DNA of 64,000 nt from Actinernus sp. WN-2022 (Eukaryota > Cnidaria > Anthozoa > Actiniaria > Actinernidae): contig JAOWCC010001634.1 of assembly GCA_030867875.1 (NCBI GenBank), positions 57,399,860-57,463,859 on the forward strand, read 5' to 3'. Both the position numbers and the translations under genes were made by a program. Positions within the stretch are counted from its first letter, which is position 1, and each line of letters starts with the position of its first letter. The notes beneath the pieces are model-generated. The model was not told the origin of the DNA and made no database searches. It saw only the letters and a program-made list of their open reading frames with translations. This document shows positions 1 through 14,600 of this stretch, one piece after another.

Positions 1-54
1 GTAGGTTAGGAACATGTTCACATGGCACAGTTAGTGAATATTCTATAAAATAAT

Positions 55-360
55 TTAGTATTCCAAATCTGTGCACAGTACAAAACCCAAGCAGGTGATT
101 GGCTAATGACAGTGCTTTATTGGTGACTACAGCATGCTGAACACTAAGTTGGAATATTAAAATAATAATTCTTTTATTAGACTTTAATTTATTAGACTTT
201 AATTTATTAGACTTTAATTTATTAGACTTTAATTTATTAGACTTTAATTTATTAGACTTTAATTTATTAGACTTTAATTTATTAGACTTTAATAATTGTT
301 TGTGCTTTACTGACAAATACAGGTACTTGCTGACTGTACAATGAACTCAACATTTTTTAA
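55..360 (-). repeat. Dispersed repeat, inverted relative to a copy near 58.2 kb
   Basis: The stretch containing CCAAGCAGGTGATTGGC (about 90-110) and the one containing TACTTGCTGACTGTACAATG (about 325-350) are the reverse complement of 58188-58420. A further partial copy in the other orientation is at about 1514-1580 (ATCGTACAGTCAGTAGGTGC). The same family therefore sits at both ends of the window. No coding capacity is seen. The family is unidentified. Confidence 0.6.
172..296. repeat. 15-bp AT-rich tandem repeat
   Basis: About eight nearly identical copies of a 15-bp unit (ATTAGACTTTAATTT). It lies inside the dispersed repeat above, so it is probably a local expansion of one short stretch of that element. 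Confidence 0.9.
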
Positions 361-756
361 ATTTCAATAATATTAATTTGAGGTAAACATTAACCCCAAG
401 AGTGCAAGGTGCTCATCTAGGGGGCTCACATTAATTTACATTTACACTTATACATTTAGACCATGAAGAAGCAAAAAACTTTACGATTTAAAGAGTTACA
501 ACAAACAAGGAAAAAAAGAAAATACAAATAATACGCAAAATGGCTAATGACTAAAGTGACCTAATTCAATAATAAAAGTCCTAACTGCATTAAAAATTGG
601 TTTCAAAATTTAAAGTGGAAGAACCATTCAGTAATACATCCATTTTTTGGGATAAATTTAAAGTAGCCCATAGATTTTCAGCATTCTGCATAACTGAGGC
701 AAGCGGCTTGGTTTATCACCTCAGTTTGCAACCGCGGCATTCTCAAAAACTGCAGC

Positions 757-1178
757 GGTCATTTGTTCGGTAACCGCAGCTGTTTGTTCAGTGGGTGGCA
801 CCATGGTGCAAATATATCAAAACAGTCATTAGTTACCAAATCTGCTTTTAGATTCTCCGAAACCAAAATTTGACTCAATCTGAATTTCTGGCAGTACTGT
901 AGTCTCTGCATTATTTTCTTATGAAGTAATTCAATGTGGTCGGACCAGCTAGCTGTTTCTCCAATCACAACTCCAAGGTATTTGTATGTACTAATCCTCT
1001 CGAGTTCATCCTCGTCGATATTCAGTTGAACAGATACAAATGCTTTGTTCCATTGGGAAGATCCAATAACCATGAACTGGGATGTTTTAGTGTCGAGGGT
1101 AAGCCTGTGCTTATTAAGCCAGTCCTTTATGTGAGAGAGGTCATCATTAAGCATAATTTGCTGTAACTCATGTGCCAT
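757..1178 (-). pseudogene. Non-LTR retrotransposon reverse transcriptase fragment
   Basis: The minus-strand frame encodes the segment that follows the RT palm in Jockey/CR1/RTE-type LINEs: the 'W-L-N-K-H-R-L-T-L' stretch with lysine/threonine, then 'STYKYLGVVI', then 'W-S-D-H-I' and a helical segment. The usual F/YADD box upstream is absent and the carboxy end goes out of frame (the last ~30 residues lose family character). It is a 5'-truncated, decayed copy. Nothing suggests host expression. Confidence 0.75.
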
Positions 1179-2616
1179 TGATGCTGAACAATATATAAAA
1201 TATATATATTAAAAGATGCTAAAGAAATACTATTACGTGTCAATGCAGGAAGACTATTCCACAACTTAGTTGTAGAATAAAGAAACATTCGTCAATTTTC
1301 CAGTGCGAATGGAGGGTAAACACAAGTTGTCCCTATTACATGTAGGAAGGGTATAGGAGGTTCTCTGACAAACGTGTTATGGACAAAGCTCAGACAAAAT
1401 AAGCTGCTGGAAAATTATTAATCATCTTATACATCAAAAATAATTTATGTATTTACATTTCTTCATACTGCATTTGGCCTTCAGCCTCATATGTGGTACT
1501 TAGCCATTATTTTTATTCATCGTACAGTCAGTAGGTGCTTGTATTTGTCAATAAAACATGCATGCAAGTCTCTAACCCTTAAATAATGATGTACATTTAC
1601 AAGATGTACATGTATTACCATAAATACCCAGGGATAGCCCATCAGTGATACCCACGTATAGGCCACCCCAAAGTTAGAAGGTTCATAAATGCTTGTCCTG
1701 AAGCAAAAGTTCTTCAAATGAGATTGTTATCATTCGAAGTCATGCCAACTGCTATCACAGCTTTAAAATAATATGGTTACAACTTACCTTGTCATTTCTT
1801 GTGTGTATTTTAACCTGCTGTCTTTAAATCACTCCAGAATTCTCCTGCTTTTATCCCCCCATTACAAGAGATAGCAAAGTTTTCTGGCAGAACAAAATTA
1901 ATATGCACATGTGTCCAAGTCCATGGCCGGTCCACCATCTTGGATTTTCAAGGGGCGAGTGTTTTCAAGGGGCAAGTGTTTCCTTGCCTGTATCCATGTT
2001 TAAGCTGCATCCTAACTTTGGTCCTTATTTTTCTCAAAACAAGTGTGGCCTATACACTAGATTTGTATGTATACCAGTGTTCTGGCTAGGAATTGTCATA
2101 CTCAATGTGTCAAATAACCCATATCTGTGTTTTTGTAGACTGCTGTCATAATGGACACCTCCTAATTTACATAATTTTGAGGTTTTATCTGGAGATGTTA
2201 CCATACATGTTACCATTAATACACATGTATCTGGTATTCATGTTCAGTTTTAAAGGAAATGCAGACTGTTGGAAAAAATTGCAGTTAAATTGTTGGCAAT
2301 ATAGACTACATTGAAAATTTGTTGAAAAAATTGGAAAAAATATTTTAGTTTTTGAAAATTTAAAATTCTTTTGTTGAAAAAATTGGGAAAAAAGAATATT
2401 TTAGTTTTTGAAAAAAATGGATTGGATTCAAGTGTATGCCATTTTGGCTTTGAATTTTGCAGGCACCGCCATCTTGGATCTTATAATGCTTGATGGCTGC
2501 CCTTGTCAGAAAACAATAGCTCTTTTGTCGTGTAACAGTAGGGATTTGATGTATAGCTGTGTTGAGAATATCATGTGCATAGAATATTTATAGAGCACTT
2601 TTCTTTTCTTCAATAG
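1179..2616. other. Intronic/upstream sequence without recognised gene
   Basis: No exon of the earlier WDR45B blades could be found here, so the preceding exon probably lies before position 1. About 2440-2560 contains a stretch (GTCAGAAAACAATAG and GTGTAACA, next to a CCATCTTGGATC motif) that recurs in the foldback at 21306-21560. The rest looks like decayed repeat DNA. Confidence 0.5.
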
Positions 2617-5600
2617 GTCTGTGCGTACTTTGTCCCAGTAGTAATAACTCCCTTCTTGCCTTCCCGGCTCGTAAAACTGGTCATGTACAAATAATAGACC
2701 TTGCAAACACAGAGAGAGCTCCCATGGAGATAGCTGCACATGAGGCTGCGATGAGTTGTATTTCTATGAACTTACAGGGAACACGGCTAGCTACTGCTTC
2801 AGAAAAGGTAATGTCATCTGAATGTACAATTGGTACTTCTGTAGCAATAGTGGTATTTGAATAATTATTGATAAGGCCAATAAAATGTATGTGCTTCTGG
2901 TTACACTTTAATAAAGTGCCACTATGATCAAATTTTGGCATATGAATGTTTTCTCATATTCATAAAGTAGAGTTGCTATATTATTACCAGTTCAAACCGT
3001 TTTTCAATGCGACGACGGGAAGTCTTATTTTTTTGGGTCTCCGAATCTTGAATTTTATGTCCGCCATTACTCGAACGTGTTCCTGTTGGCGAGGAACGCC
3101 TAGTCATTTTTTAGCGTAAGTGACGTCAAACTCTCAACACAACAACGTACGCGTGGGGCTACTCTTCGTGCAAACTAACATATGTAGCACGAAAGTGTAC
3201 CATTTTTCTGAAAAGAAAAGTTTTGAATAGAAATATGTCTTCCAGTTTGTGCATGCATTGTACAGGACTGTAGCAATTTAACGAACCACAAAGCTGGCAT
3301 TTTGCTACATTCAAGATTTCAGTTCTAGTTGAGTACCATACGAGCAGCCGTGTCGCCATGTGATAATCAGTGAATAAGGTTTGTAATTTTCTTCAAGCCT
3401 CAAGGTTGGTTTGTGTATGTTTTAGTCGTTTTGAGGACAGAAGCTTCTCCAGAATTGTTTGTGTCACATGGAATAGCCGGTAAGATCGTACCAGAGTCCA
3501 CTATAACAGTTCGGAAGAAGGCCAAAACAGCCGAACCAACTGACAGAATGTCATAAATTAACTTCCTATAAATTAACTTCCTATAAACAGATAAACCTAG
3601 CGATGTTTAGTATGCCTTTCACTTTACTGCTAAAAAATAATTTTATTTTCAAGACACTAAGCCACAGAAGAAATGACCAATATTATTTCATGCACAGTAC
3701 CTTGTCTGTCTCAAACAGCAACGGGGCGCGCGAAGCCTTTGGTTCTGTTATCGCCACTGTAAAGCTCACTCAGCAGATCAGTCAGTTTCAATACCTTTTT
3801 CAGTCTCTAGTAAATTCTTATCACTCACGATTTCATGTTAGACAACAGAGCGCTTTAATTTTATAACAATTACATTGTATTTTAGAATGTAGATTTGCCG
3901 GAAAATCTATTGCCGGGACACATAAGTCTCATTCGTGTTTCACTATAACTGATTACCTAATCACTATAAAGCTTTAGCCGCTGAATTCTTCCTGTAGCCC
4001 AGATAACAGCACAACCTGAAAGCCGAACCAGGGAAAATACCCTAGGAATGACTAACATCAAATCGTGAGTGATAAGAATTTACAAGAGACTGAAAAAAGG
4101 CATTGAAACTGACTGATCTGCAGCTTTACAGTGGCGATAACAGAACCAAACTTCACGCGCCCCCATCGCTGTTTGAGACACAAAGAAAGTACTGTGCATG
4201 AAATAATATTGGTAATTTCTTCTGTGGCTTAGTGTCTTGAAAATAAAATTAGCAGTAAAGTGAAAGGCATACTAAACATCGCTAGGTTTATCTGTTTATA
4301 GGAAACAGCAATATGACAAAGTATGTTCTCAGCAAAGTTTGTTCTCAGCTTATTTTTCGGATAATTTATGACATTCTGTCAGTTGGTTCGGCTGTTTTGG
4401 CCTTCTTCCGAACTGTTATAGTGGACTCATGTGACACAAACAATTCTGGAGAAGCTTCTGTTCTCAAAACATACACAAACCATCCTTGAGGCTTGAAGAA
4501 AATTACAAACCTTATTCACTGATTATCACACGGCTGCTCGTACGGTACTCAGCTAGAACTGAAGGCTTGAATGTAGTGAAATGCCAGCTTTGTGGTTTGT
4601 TCAGCCGGTGAAATTGCTGCAGTCCTGTACAATGCACAAACTGGAAGGCATATTTCTATTCAAAACTTTTTCTTTGCGGAAAAATGGTACATGTATGTTA
4701 GTTCACACGAAGGTTTGCATGAGAAAAGTAGCCCCACGTGTTGTTGTGTTGAGAGTTTGACGTCACGTATGCTCAAAAATGACTAGGTGTTCCTCGCCCA
4801 CGGAAACCGGTTTCGTGTAATGGCGGATGAGATTTTGACGGTAAACTCTCTTTAAATGTGCGGTCTAAGTTCCCCCTTTGCAAACGTTTTTTCACTGATT
4901 TGGATATTTCTGCCACTGTTTGTCCTTATGGAATACAAAATAGTAGTAAAAGAAATAGTCAAATTTTGTCGTAGTAGCACTTTAAGTAATGGTCTGGATA
5001 AGAACTGCGGTACTCTGCGGCAAGGAATGTAAAAGGTGTTAATTTCCTATTCTTCTTTCTCATAATTTCATTGGTTGATACTCATAAATTCACTAGAAGC
5101 CCATTGAAAAAAATACATTTTCATTAGATAATTTTTGGAATTTAAATTCATATTCGACCAAATTAACTACCGGTAGGATTTTATTTCAAAGAATATTGTA
5201 TGTGGGGAAAGTTCTCAAATTTGTGATTGAAAGATCTTTTGTTTTCTCCCTTTCTGATTGGCTGGACGGTAGTTGCTTTGAGTTTGCACAGCAAAAATGG
5301 CTAAGAGTGTGGGTCCTTGTTTAAATGTTCCACATCATTTTATTTCAAGAAAAGCCATAATGATTCTGTAATGTTAAACTTGTAGTTAATTTTTTTGGGG
5401 AAAAGTTTAGGTCTAGGCTCAGTCAGGTAACAAGAAACACAATTTTATTTGGCCTAATTACTAGTCCAAATGTTTTTTCATTGTACCATTGTATGATGCT
5501 GTATTCTGATTGTTACAGTGTACATGCAACCAAAGCTTACTTTTCACCATAAATATTTATTGTTTGACTGTAGAACTCAATCTGCCTTCACTTCCCTCTC

Positions 5601-8600
5601 TATCCTGAATTTTGTGTTTCAGGGAACGCTTATACGAGTATTTGACACTAGTAATGGGGTGCAGCTACATGAACTCAGACGAGGGTCAGGAAGTGCCAAT
5701 ATCTACTGGTTTGTATAGTTACATATTAACTGTAAGCAGTCAGTAACTATAACTCATATAACCCTCAACAGCTCATTACCATAGTGATTCTGGGTAGCAA
5801 TATTGTCATTAGCTTTTTTTTTTTCAAATTAATCATGCTTGTATTTATTCTTTACTCTTTACTGATACATCTTATGCTCCCATTGACCTTATTTATAAAG
5901 GCATCAAAGTGAGACTAGTTGTTACACTTGTCATAGGAAGAGGCAGAAAATAACATGATAATACTGTATGACAGGACCACTGGCCTCGCTATACTGTATG
6001 ACAGGACCACTGGCCTCGCTATACTGTATGACAGGCCCACTGGCCTCGCTATACTGTATGACAGGCCCACTGGCCTTGCTATACTGTATGACACTAAGGA
6101 CCACTGGCCTCGCTATACTGTATGACACTAAGGACCACTGGCCTCGCTATACTGTATGACAGGACCACTGGCCTCGCTATACTGTATGACAGGACCACTG
6201 GCCTCGCTATACTGTATGACAGGCCCACTGGCCTCGCTATACTGTATGACAGGCCCACTGGCCTCGCTATACTGTATGACAGGCCCACTGGCCTCGCTAT
6301 ACTGTATGACAGGCCCACTGGCCTCGCTATACTGTATGACAGGCCCACTGGCCTCGCTATACTGTATGACAGGCCCACTGGCCTCGCTATACTGCATGAC
6401 AGGACCACTGGCCTGGCTATACTGTATGACAGGACCACTGGCCTCGCTATACTGTATGACAGGACCACTGGCCTCGCTATACTGTATGACAGGACCACTG
6501 GCCTCTCTATACTGTATGACAGGACCACTGGCTTCGCTATACTGCATGACAGGACCACTGGCCTGGCTATACTGTACGACAGGACCACTGGCCTCGCTAT
6601 ACTGTACGACAGGACCACTTTCCTCGCTGTACTGTACGACAGGACCACTTTCCTCACTGTACTGTATGACAGGACCACTGGCCTCGCTGTACTGTATGAC
6701 AGGACCACTGGCCTCGCTGTACTGTATGACAGGACCACTGGCCTCGCTGTACTGTATGACAGGACCACTGGCCTCGCTGTACTGTATGACAGCACCACAG
6801 GCCTCGCTGTGATACCATTGTTACTAGACTTCTTGCTGTGCAGGCATAAGATATGAATAAGAAGATTATGTAAATAATGACAATTAAAATATACTATAAG
6901 ATGAAAAGGATAAGTGCTGCCCTTGCACTAACTGTAAACATGTCTCTCTTGCAGCATTAACTTCAATCATGATTCAGAGTTACTTTGTGTTTCGAGTGAC
7001 CATGGCACTGTTCATATTTTTGCTGTTGAAGACCCCAAGAAAAATAAACAATCCAGGTTGGTGTAAACCTTGAAGGTCAAATTTATAAACAATCATATTT
7101 GTATAAATAATTTACAAAAAAAAGAAGCAAAATTATCAAACAGTTCAGTTGTTTGGTACATGTACAAAGTTATTTATTGCAGTTGTCAAAACTTATACGG
7201 TTGTTACCGTATACCTTCGTGGCTAGTTTTCTTTTAAAAAAATATTTTGTAATTCTTTTGAAATTGATGGATTTATCTTCATCTTTACGAAAACAATTTT
7301 TTTAAACATGCAAAAGTTTGCGAGATATTAGAAAAAAACGTAATTTGAAGGAAAGTAAATAAATCACTTAGGCGTGATAAATCCCTCTGATCCCATTACA
7401 TGCCACAAACACCCCGCTGAATTTTTGCGAGAAACTACATCCGGAGCTTCAGACTCACAGTGAGCCGTGACTCGTGAGTTCAGTGATTTTATAGCGTTTC
7501 ATTTACCGGTATATCGATCGTGGATATGTCCAGAAGAGAAAATAATAATCCTTAGATAAAAGGTAAAAAAAGAAGACAGGTCCCAAGAAGATTCAAGAGA
7601 ATGAGCTCGAGAAGGAGCAAAGTTTCAATACGGAGAAGAAAGTGATGCTCGCGGAAAGCGACAAAGGCTCGTGGTTCGAACAGCCTTCATGTTCGACGAC
7701 TCCCACTTCGAGTTCTATTAGTACTGCTACAACTCCGACGGAAAGCTGCTCAGCTAGTAGGCTTAAACTTTTGCCAGGTACAAGAAAAGAGATGGAAGAT
7801 TCAGAGAGTCACGCAGCGAGTCCGCATCCGACTCCGATTCTAACTGATGTCTTGGATGACTCGCAGTTTCCAACCTGGGCCGTGGTCAATCCAGGAGTTC
7901 TAAATTGTGAACTTGAGCGAAGTTCAGCCGGTCGATTTTGCGGAACTGAAGGAATCATCGCAGCTAACATAGCAGGTTTAGGATCAACATCAACGTTCAG
8001 AGCACGAGGTTGCCTGTCACTCGCTTTTCCCTTCGCTCTTGTTTGCGGTGTTGCCTTTCGACGCGATTTAGTTTTCGATATCCGGCCCTCTCCCTTCTTG
8101 GTACAACCCGTTGATTTACCTTTCTTTTTCCCCTTTTGCGCATTATCTCTAGTTTTGGCCATAACACAACGCTCTTTTGAATATTTGTGACACGACACTA
8201 GTATGTATGTTTCTTATGCAATTTGAGCCACGTACTAATTTCCCGCGAATTCATAAGCTCCGGGGATCCTTACATATAATTGGCTGGTTGGTTTAAGTGT
8301 TGACGTTTGCTTTGACGAGGTGGGATGTGTTTCCTAACCTTCAGAAGCCAAAAACGCCGATAGATTTGTATGCGTATTCACTGTCTTTGGGTGAATTTAT
8401 AGGGTATGAAAACTTGTCAGATCTTGATGAAACTTGGCCTAGTGTTAGAGGAGCTACATATGAACCAAAGTGTGTGAGCGTTTAGCGATATTTTAATTAT
8501 TTTTCTTATAAGAGTACTTGCCGTGATGAAACACAGAAACTATTTCGATTGAAACTTTGAAGATGAATTGCATTTGAACAAAGTAAAATATAAAAAAACG

Positions 8601-11600
8601 CTCACACACTTTGACAGGCCATCATGTGCTGATTGACATTATGCAGCGGAATCGTCCGTAGGCGCGAACGCGGAGGGACATAAATTCACTTCTGTGAGAC
8701 TCGTCTTTTTTGCGTTTGTTGCCTTAGCATTTACTGAAAATGTAATATTTGTGCAAAAAAAAAAATTTCAGGGCATTCTACATTATATAACCTTTCCAGT
8801 GATATATAGGTTTCTATACTTTCCTTTAAAATGATGCGCGTGCGATTTTATTTGCGAGAGACACCCGCGAAGGTATACGGTAACCTTAAGTTAGGGGTGT
8901 AAAGTGTGTTAATTAGGTTATTTTATATAATAATCAGTCTGAAATGCATGCTCTGATTGGTCATGAGCCGTGTGTTATTAGAGGACACAAACATGGATGG
9001 CATCATGAGCCGTGTGTTATTAGAGGACACACACATGGATGGCATCATGAGCCGTGTGTTATTAGAGGACACACACATGGATGGCATCATGAGCACATGC
9101 AACCAATTTCTCAACTAGTTTTGATTGAATATTTTCATAGTTTTTAGTTTGCAATTATTATATGAAACAAATAGATTCCATTCTGCCATGCATCTGTCTT
9201 CTTATAGATGCAAAGATGATGACAAAACGTGAAGTGAACATCAGTTACATCACTTGACTGCTTCTCGTGGCACACTTCTTTGTTCTCTTCATGTTGTGGC
9301 ATCATCTGTGCATCTATAAGAGAACATCAGTTACGTCACTTGACTGCATCTTGTGGCACACTTCTTTGTTCTCTTCAAGTTGTGACATCATCTGTATATC
9401 TATAAGAGAACATCGGTTACGTCACTTGACTGCATCTCGTGGCACACTTCTTTGTTCTCTTCATGTTGTGGCATCATCTGTGCATCTATAAGAGAACATC
9501 AGTTACGTCACTTGACTGCATCTCGTGGCACACTTATTTGTTCTCTTCATGTTGTGACATCATCTGTATATCTATAAGAGAACATCGGTTACGTCACTTG
9601 ACTGCATCTCGTGGCACACTTCTTTGTTCTCTTCATGTTGTGACATCTATATCTATAAGAGAACATCAGTTACGTCACTTGACTGCATCTTGTGGCACAC
9701 TTCTTTGTTCTCTTCATGTTGTGACATCTGTATATCTATAAGAGAACATCAGTTACGTCACTTGACTGCATCTTGTGGCACACTTCTTTGTTCTCTTCAT
9801 GTTGTGACATCTGTATATCTATAAGAGAACATCAGTTACGTCACTTGACTGCATCTTGTGGCACACTTCTTTGTTCTCTTCATGTTGTGACATCTGTATA
9901 TCTATAAGAGAACATCAGTTACGTCACTTGACTGCATCTTGTGGCACACTTCTTTGTTCTCTTCATGTTGTGACATCTGTATATCTATAAGAGAACATCG
10001 GTTACGTCACTTGACTGCATCTTGTGGCACACTTCTTTGTTCTCTTCATGTTGTGACATCATCTGTATATCTATAAGAGAACATCGGTTACGTCACTTGA
10101 CTGCATCTCGTGGCACACTTCTTTGTTCTCTTCATGTTGTGACATCTGTATATCTATAAGAGAACATCAGTTACGTCACTTGACTGCATCTTGTGGCACA
10201 CTTCCTTGTTCTTTTCATGTTGTGACATCATCTGTATATCTATAAGTGAACATCGGTTACGTCACTTGACTGCATCTCGTGGCACACTTCTTTGTTCTCT
10301 TCATGTTGTGACATCTGTATATCTATAAGAGAACATCAGTTACGTCACTTGACTGCATCTTGTGGCACACTTCCTTGTTCTTTTCATGTTGTGACATCAT
10401 CTGTATATCTATAAGAGAACATCGGTTACGTCACTTGACTGCATCTCGTGGCACACTTCTTTGTTCTCTTCATGTTGTGACACCTGTATATCTATAAGAG
10501 AACATCAGTTACGTCACTTGACTGCATCTTGTGGCACACTTCCTTGTTCTTTTCATGTTGTGACATCATCTGTATATCTATAAGAGAACATCGGTTACGT
10601 CACTTGACTGCATCTCGTGGCACACTTCTTTGTTCTCTTCATGTTGTGACATCTGTATATCTATAAGAGAACATCAGTTACGTCACTTGACTGCATCTTG
10701 TGGCACACTTCCTTGTTCTTTTCATGTTGTGACATCATCTGTATATCTATAAGAGAACATCGGTTACGTCACTTGACTGCATCTTGTGGCACACTTCTTT
10801 GTTCTCTTCATGTTGTGACATCTGTATATCTATAAGAGAACATCAGTTACGTCACTTGACTGCATCTTGTGGCACACTTCCTTGTTCTTTTCACGTTGTG
10901 ACATCATCTGTGCATCTACATGTATAAGAGGACAGACGCATGGTAGAATGGCATCTATTTGTTAAATATTACCATTAGTCCAGTCATTTTACGAAAAAAA
11001 TATGGTCAACCTGGAACAAATTCCCACAGAAGAAATCTGAACGGTTTTAGACTCCGACATTATTCCTTTATAACATATCAAAAGTCCCCAAGAATCTCAT
11101 TACGGCAACATGTCGAAAAACGGAATTAATTTGGAGCAGTTGAGCATCGGCTTTTCGATTGCATGGAAACGAGGCTGGCCAAAGGTCTTTGGAATACCGA
11201 CTTTAGAATGCCGCTTTAAAATACATAAAATTCATAATAATGGGACCAAATGGCTTCTCTTTGTCATTTTTTTCTGTATAATGCAATATTACCTAGAACT
11301 TTCAAGGTTTTTTTGCCCGGAATACACCGCTGTCAGGGTTCCCACTGTCCTTGAAAAGTCAGGGAAATCTAAAAAAAATCAAGGTCAGGGAATTTTATTT
11401 CACCAGGAGAGTAGTAACCCTGACTGTGCATAACCGTAATTGTCGCCTTTACTCGCAGAACGTAACGAGGGTAAGTTCTTAGCCTAAAAAGTTCAAATTG
11501 ATATTTCTAGAAAAAAAATGAAATAAGTAATAGAGTAAAGGAAAATATTGTCGTGCCTAAAGAAAAAACAGACGACACCGAGAAACTTTTGATGACTTGG

Positions 11601-14600
11601 ATCGAAGCTGCGACGCCCTGGCGCCATCGGATGTTTCACACGAAGTTCTTATTTCAATCGTGCTACAGGTTGGTGTTTATTCTCGAAGAACAGTTCCTTG
11701 AAATATTTAATCCTTGCTGCAGCTTTTCTATTTCGGTAAGTAACCCCTGAATAACAAAAATACTTTTGGATATTATTTCTGAAGTCTAAATTCTATTCTA
11801 CTCTGGACGTTTACTGGAATTGTCGTATCTGATCGTGTAGCGACGAAATTAGCTCAACATTTTAGACATTCTAATCCCACTTTACTCCTTTAGAATCTTC
11901 TACTTAAGGCTAGTTTAGCTTTCCCCAAAATAAGAAACACCAAAACTAGGAGGCATTTTATCTTACATAACCATATAGCTGCCAAACTGTTTCAAAGTGA
12001 ATACAGACACAATATCCTGACTGAATATTGGTGTTATTTATAGACAAAAAAAGATCTAGAAAATGGACGAGCAGCGTAACCCTTGCGCAATTTGCAAACA
12101 AAGTGTTCATAACGACGGAATTGCCCTCACCCATAAAGGCAGTGAAGGTGTAAACCGGGCTAGTCAAGAGAGAGGAGACAATCCTTACTGCACCGGGCGA
12201 CATGGTACACCGGATTGCCGGCGTAATTATTGCCGCCCGAGTAGTATTAAAAAAGCCAAGAGGCTGGAGGAAGAAGCCGGCCACACCCCACGATTGCTAC
12301 GTTCGCGGGAGCGCAATTCGCAACGGCCGTTTGACTTCAAGACGGACTGCTTTTTCTGTGGAACCGAAATCGACGCGGAGGAGGAAAGGAAAAGATCGAG
12401 AGAAGTGTATAGGGCGAGTACGCTGGACATCAAGGAGAGCGTGTTGAGTGCATGCGAGAGGAGATGACTGGGCTGAAGTGGTGCGTGCTAGAGTCTTACA
12501 TATTACTGATCTGCCAGCGGCCGATACTGTTTACCATCACGCATGCAGCAGTCACTTCAGGACGAAAATGTAAATGCCGAGGCGTTTTTTCTCTGATCAG
12601 CCAGACAGTAAGAAAAAAAAATCGGACGCCCACAAGACCAAGAAACAAACGACGCTTTTCTGAAAGTAGTGCGGTATTTACAGGATACAGACCTCATGGA
12701 GAATAAGAAGACCGCAGAAGAAGTCAGTACGTCAGATGCCTTCTACAAAATTCGAGATCGCGTTAGCAAAGACCGAGATAACAGTAAAGCTGCCAGTCGA
12801 ACAGCCGCACGCTGATTACAGTATATGGAAATGGTAGACATACTGCGCACGTTCTGGTCTTCGCTTGCAATAACACCGATGACTTAGAAGAGGTCTTCAG
12901 ATACGAACTGTGCAGCTACCCAGCGGCGCTTTTTGATACTCCTGTGACCCTACGCCAGCCTCAAAAGGCAATGCTTGCAGATGCTTTGTGGGCAAAGCTA
13001 TCATCTGATGCTAAGTCAAGCCCATCAGGCAACGTCCAGTATGTCATTGGCCACGGTAAGTCACATACCAAGAGGTGTGCCGCATATACTGCCAGTACGT
13101 GCTGCAGAAGTATGGAAACCAAACAGTAGTTGTGTTCGGTGGCTATGACAACAAGCCCTCCACAAAGAGCATGACCCATCAGAGACGCTCAGCAGGGAAG
13201 GGGAGCGCGACCATAACTTTCTCAGATGGGATGAAAGTAACGATGAAGAAAGATGCCTTTTTGTCAAACGCGGAGAACAAGAAGCGTTTTATTACCATGC
13301 TGTGACGCTTTTTACAGGAAGTTGGCTGCCACACCATTCAAGCAGAGGGCGATGCTGACGTTCTGATAGTGAAGACAGCGGTCGAGTCTGCCGCAGAGCG
13401 TCCCACTGTACTTGTTGGAGATGACACCGATCTCATTGTCCTACTTTGCTATCTTACACAACCAGATGGATGCGACTTGTATTTCAGACCGGAGCCGAAG
13501 CAAGTGAAAGCGGAGCTCGGTCACGCGATATGCCACAACATGCTGTTTTGGGCTGCGACACAACCTCTCGCCCTTACGGGATTGGAAAGGCCGCGTCCCT
13601 TAAGAAGTACTCTGACTCTGTTTACTTCCGAGTCCAAGCGAAGGTGTTCGACGCGGACTCAACTCCAGATGACATAGCGACAGCGGAGGAGAATGCACTC
13701 GTAGCGCTGTATGGGGGGAAGCAAGGAGAGAGCCTCGATTGTCTCCATTACCGCCGATACTATGAGAAAGTGGCTACTAGAGGTCATCAGGGGTAACCGC
13801 AGAACCTGCCCCAAACGTCGTCAGCAGCTAGATACCACAGCTTCAGAGTGTTCCTGCAGGTGAAGCAATGACAGGGCCGGGATGAAAGGATGTCACTTGA
13901 AGACTGGGGTTGGAAGCTGAGCAGCGGTCAAGTGCTTCCCGTGAGGACTGACTTACCGGCTGCACCAGAGTCTTTGCTGAAGATGATCCGGTGTAACTGC
14001 GTGACTGATTGCTCCACCGCGAGGTGCACCTGCCGTAAAAGCATGGCCTCGACTGCTCCCCGGCAAAATGACTGGACTACATTACCAATGTTTTCTTCTT
14101 CTGGAAAAGCTCAAAATAATGGAATTACATCATTTTTGAAATGCGACCCTGGAAGGTTCAAGTCTTGTTTGGAAAATAGCATTTAGCCAACCTTCAATCA
14201 AACGTGGCATTAATCCTTGATTTTTTTATGAGCATTTTAATAAAGATGACAAAATTCCGTGTGTAGTGGCGCACATCCTAATTATTATAGTGAGTCTTGT
14301 GATGTAAGTGAAGGAAAAACTTACAAAGAGAAGTCGGAGTAGTTGGAAGTAGTGGTTAGCGAAATCGAAAAGAAAAAAAACGCTGTTTAAATGCCAAATA
14401 GGTGTGTTGTAGGGGGCTGCAGCAACTGTTTAGATCCCAAGAAAGATGTCAGTCTTCACAAAATTCCATGCTGGGGAGAGGAGAGTTCGTTAGCCAGAAA
14501 AAGGCAGAAGTGGGTTAACTTTGTGAAAGCGAAACGTGCATATGCATCCGTGCTCGGAAAGAAAAATCCTTCAATTACGTCACAATTCTAATGGTGGCGC

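Noticed and set aside
5968..6856. Open frames of 139-244 codons on both strands
   Set aside because: They are translations of the 30-bp minisatellite; the period is a multiple of three and the peptides are pure repeats.
7809..8198. Lysine-rich 129-codon minus-strand frame
   Set aside because: Plausible composition but overlaps an equally open + frame; not supported enough to list as a gene, only mentioned.
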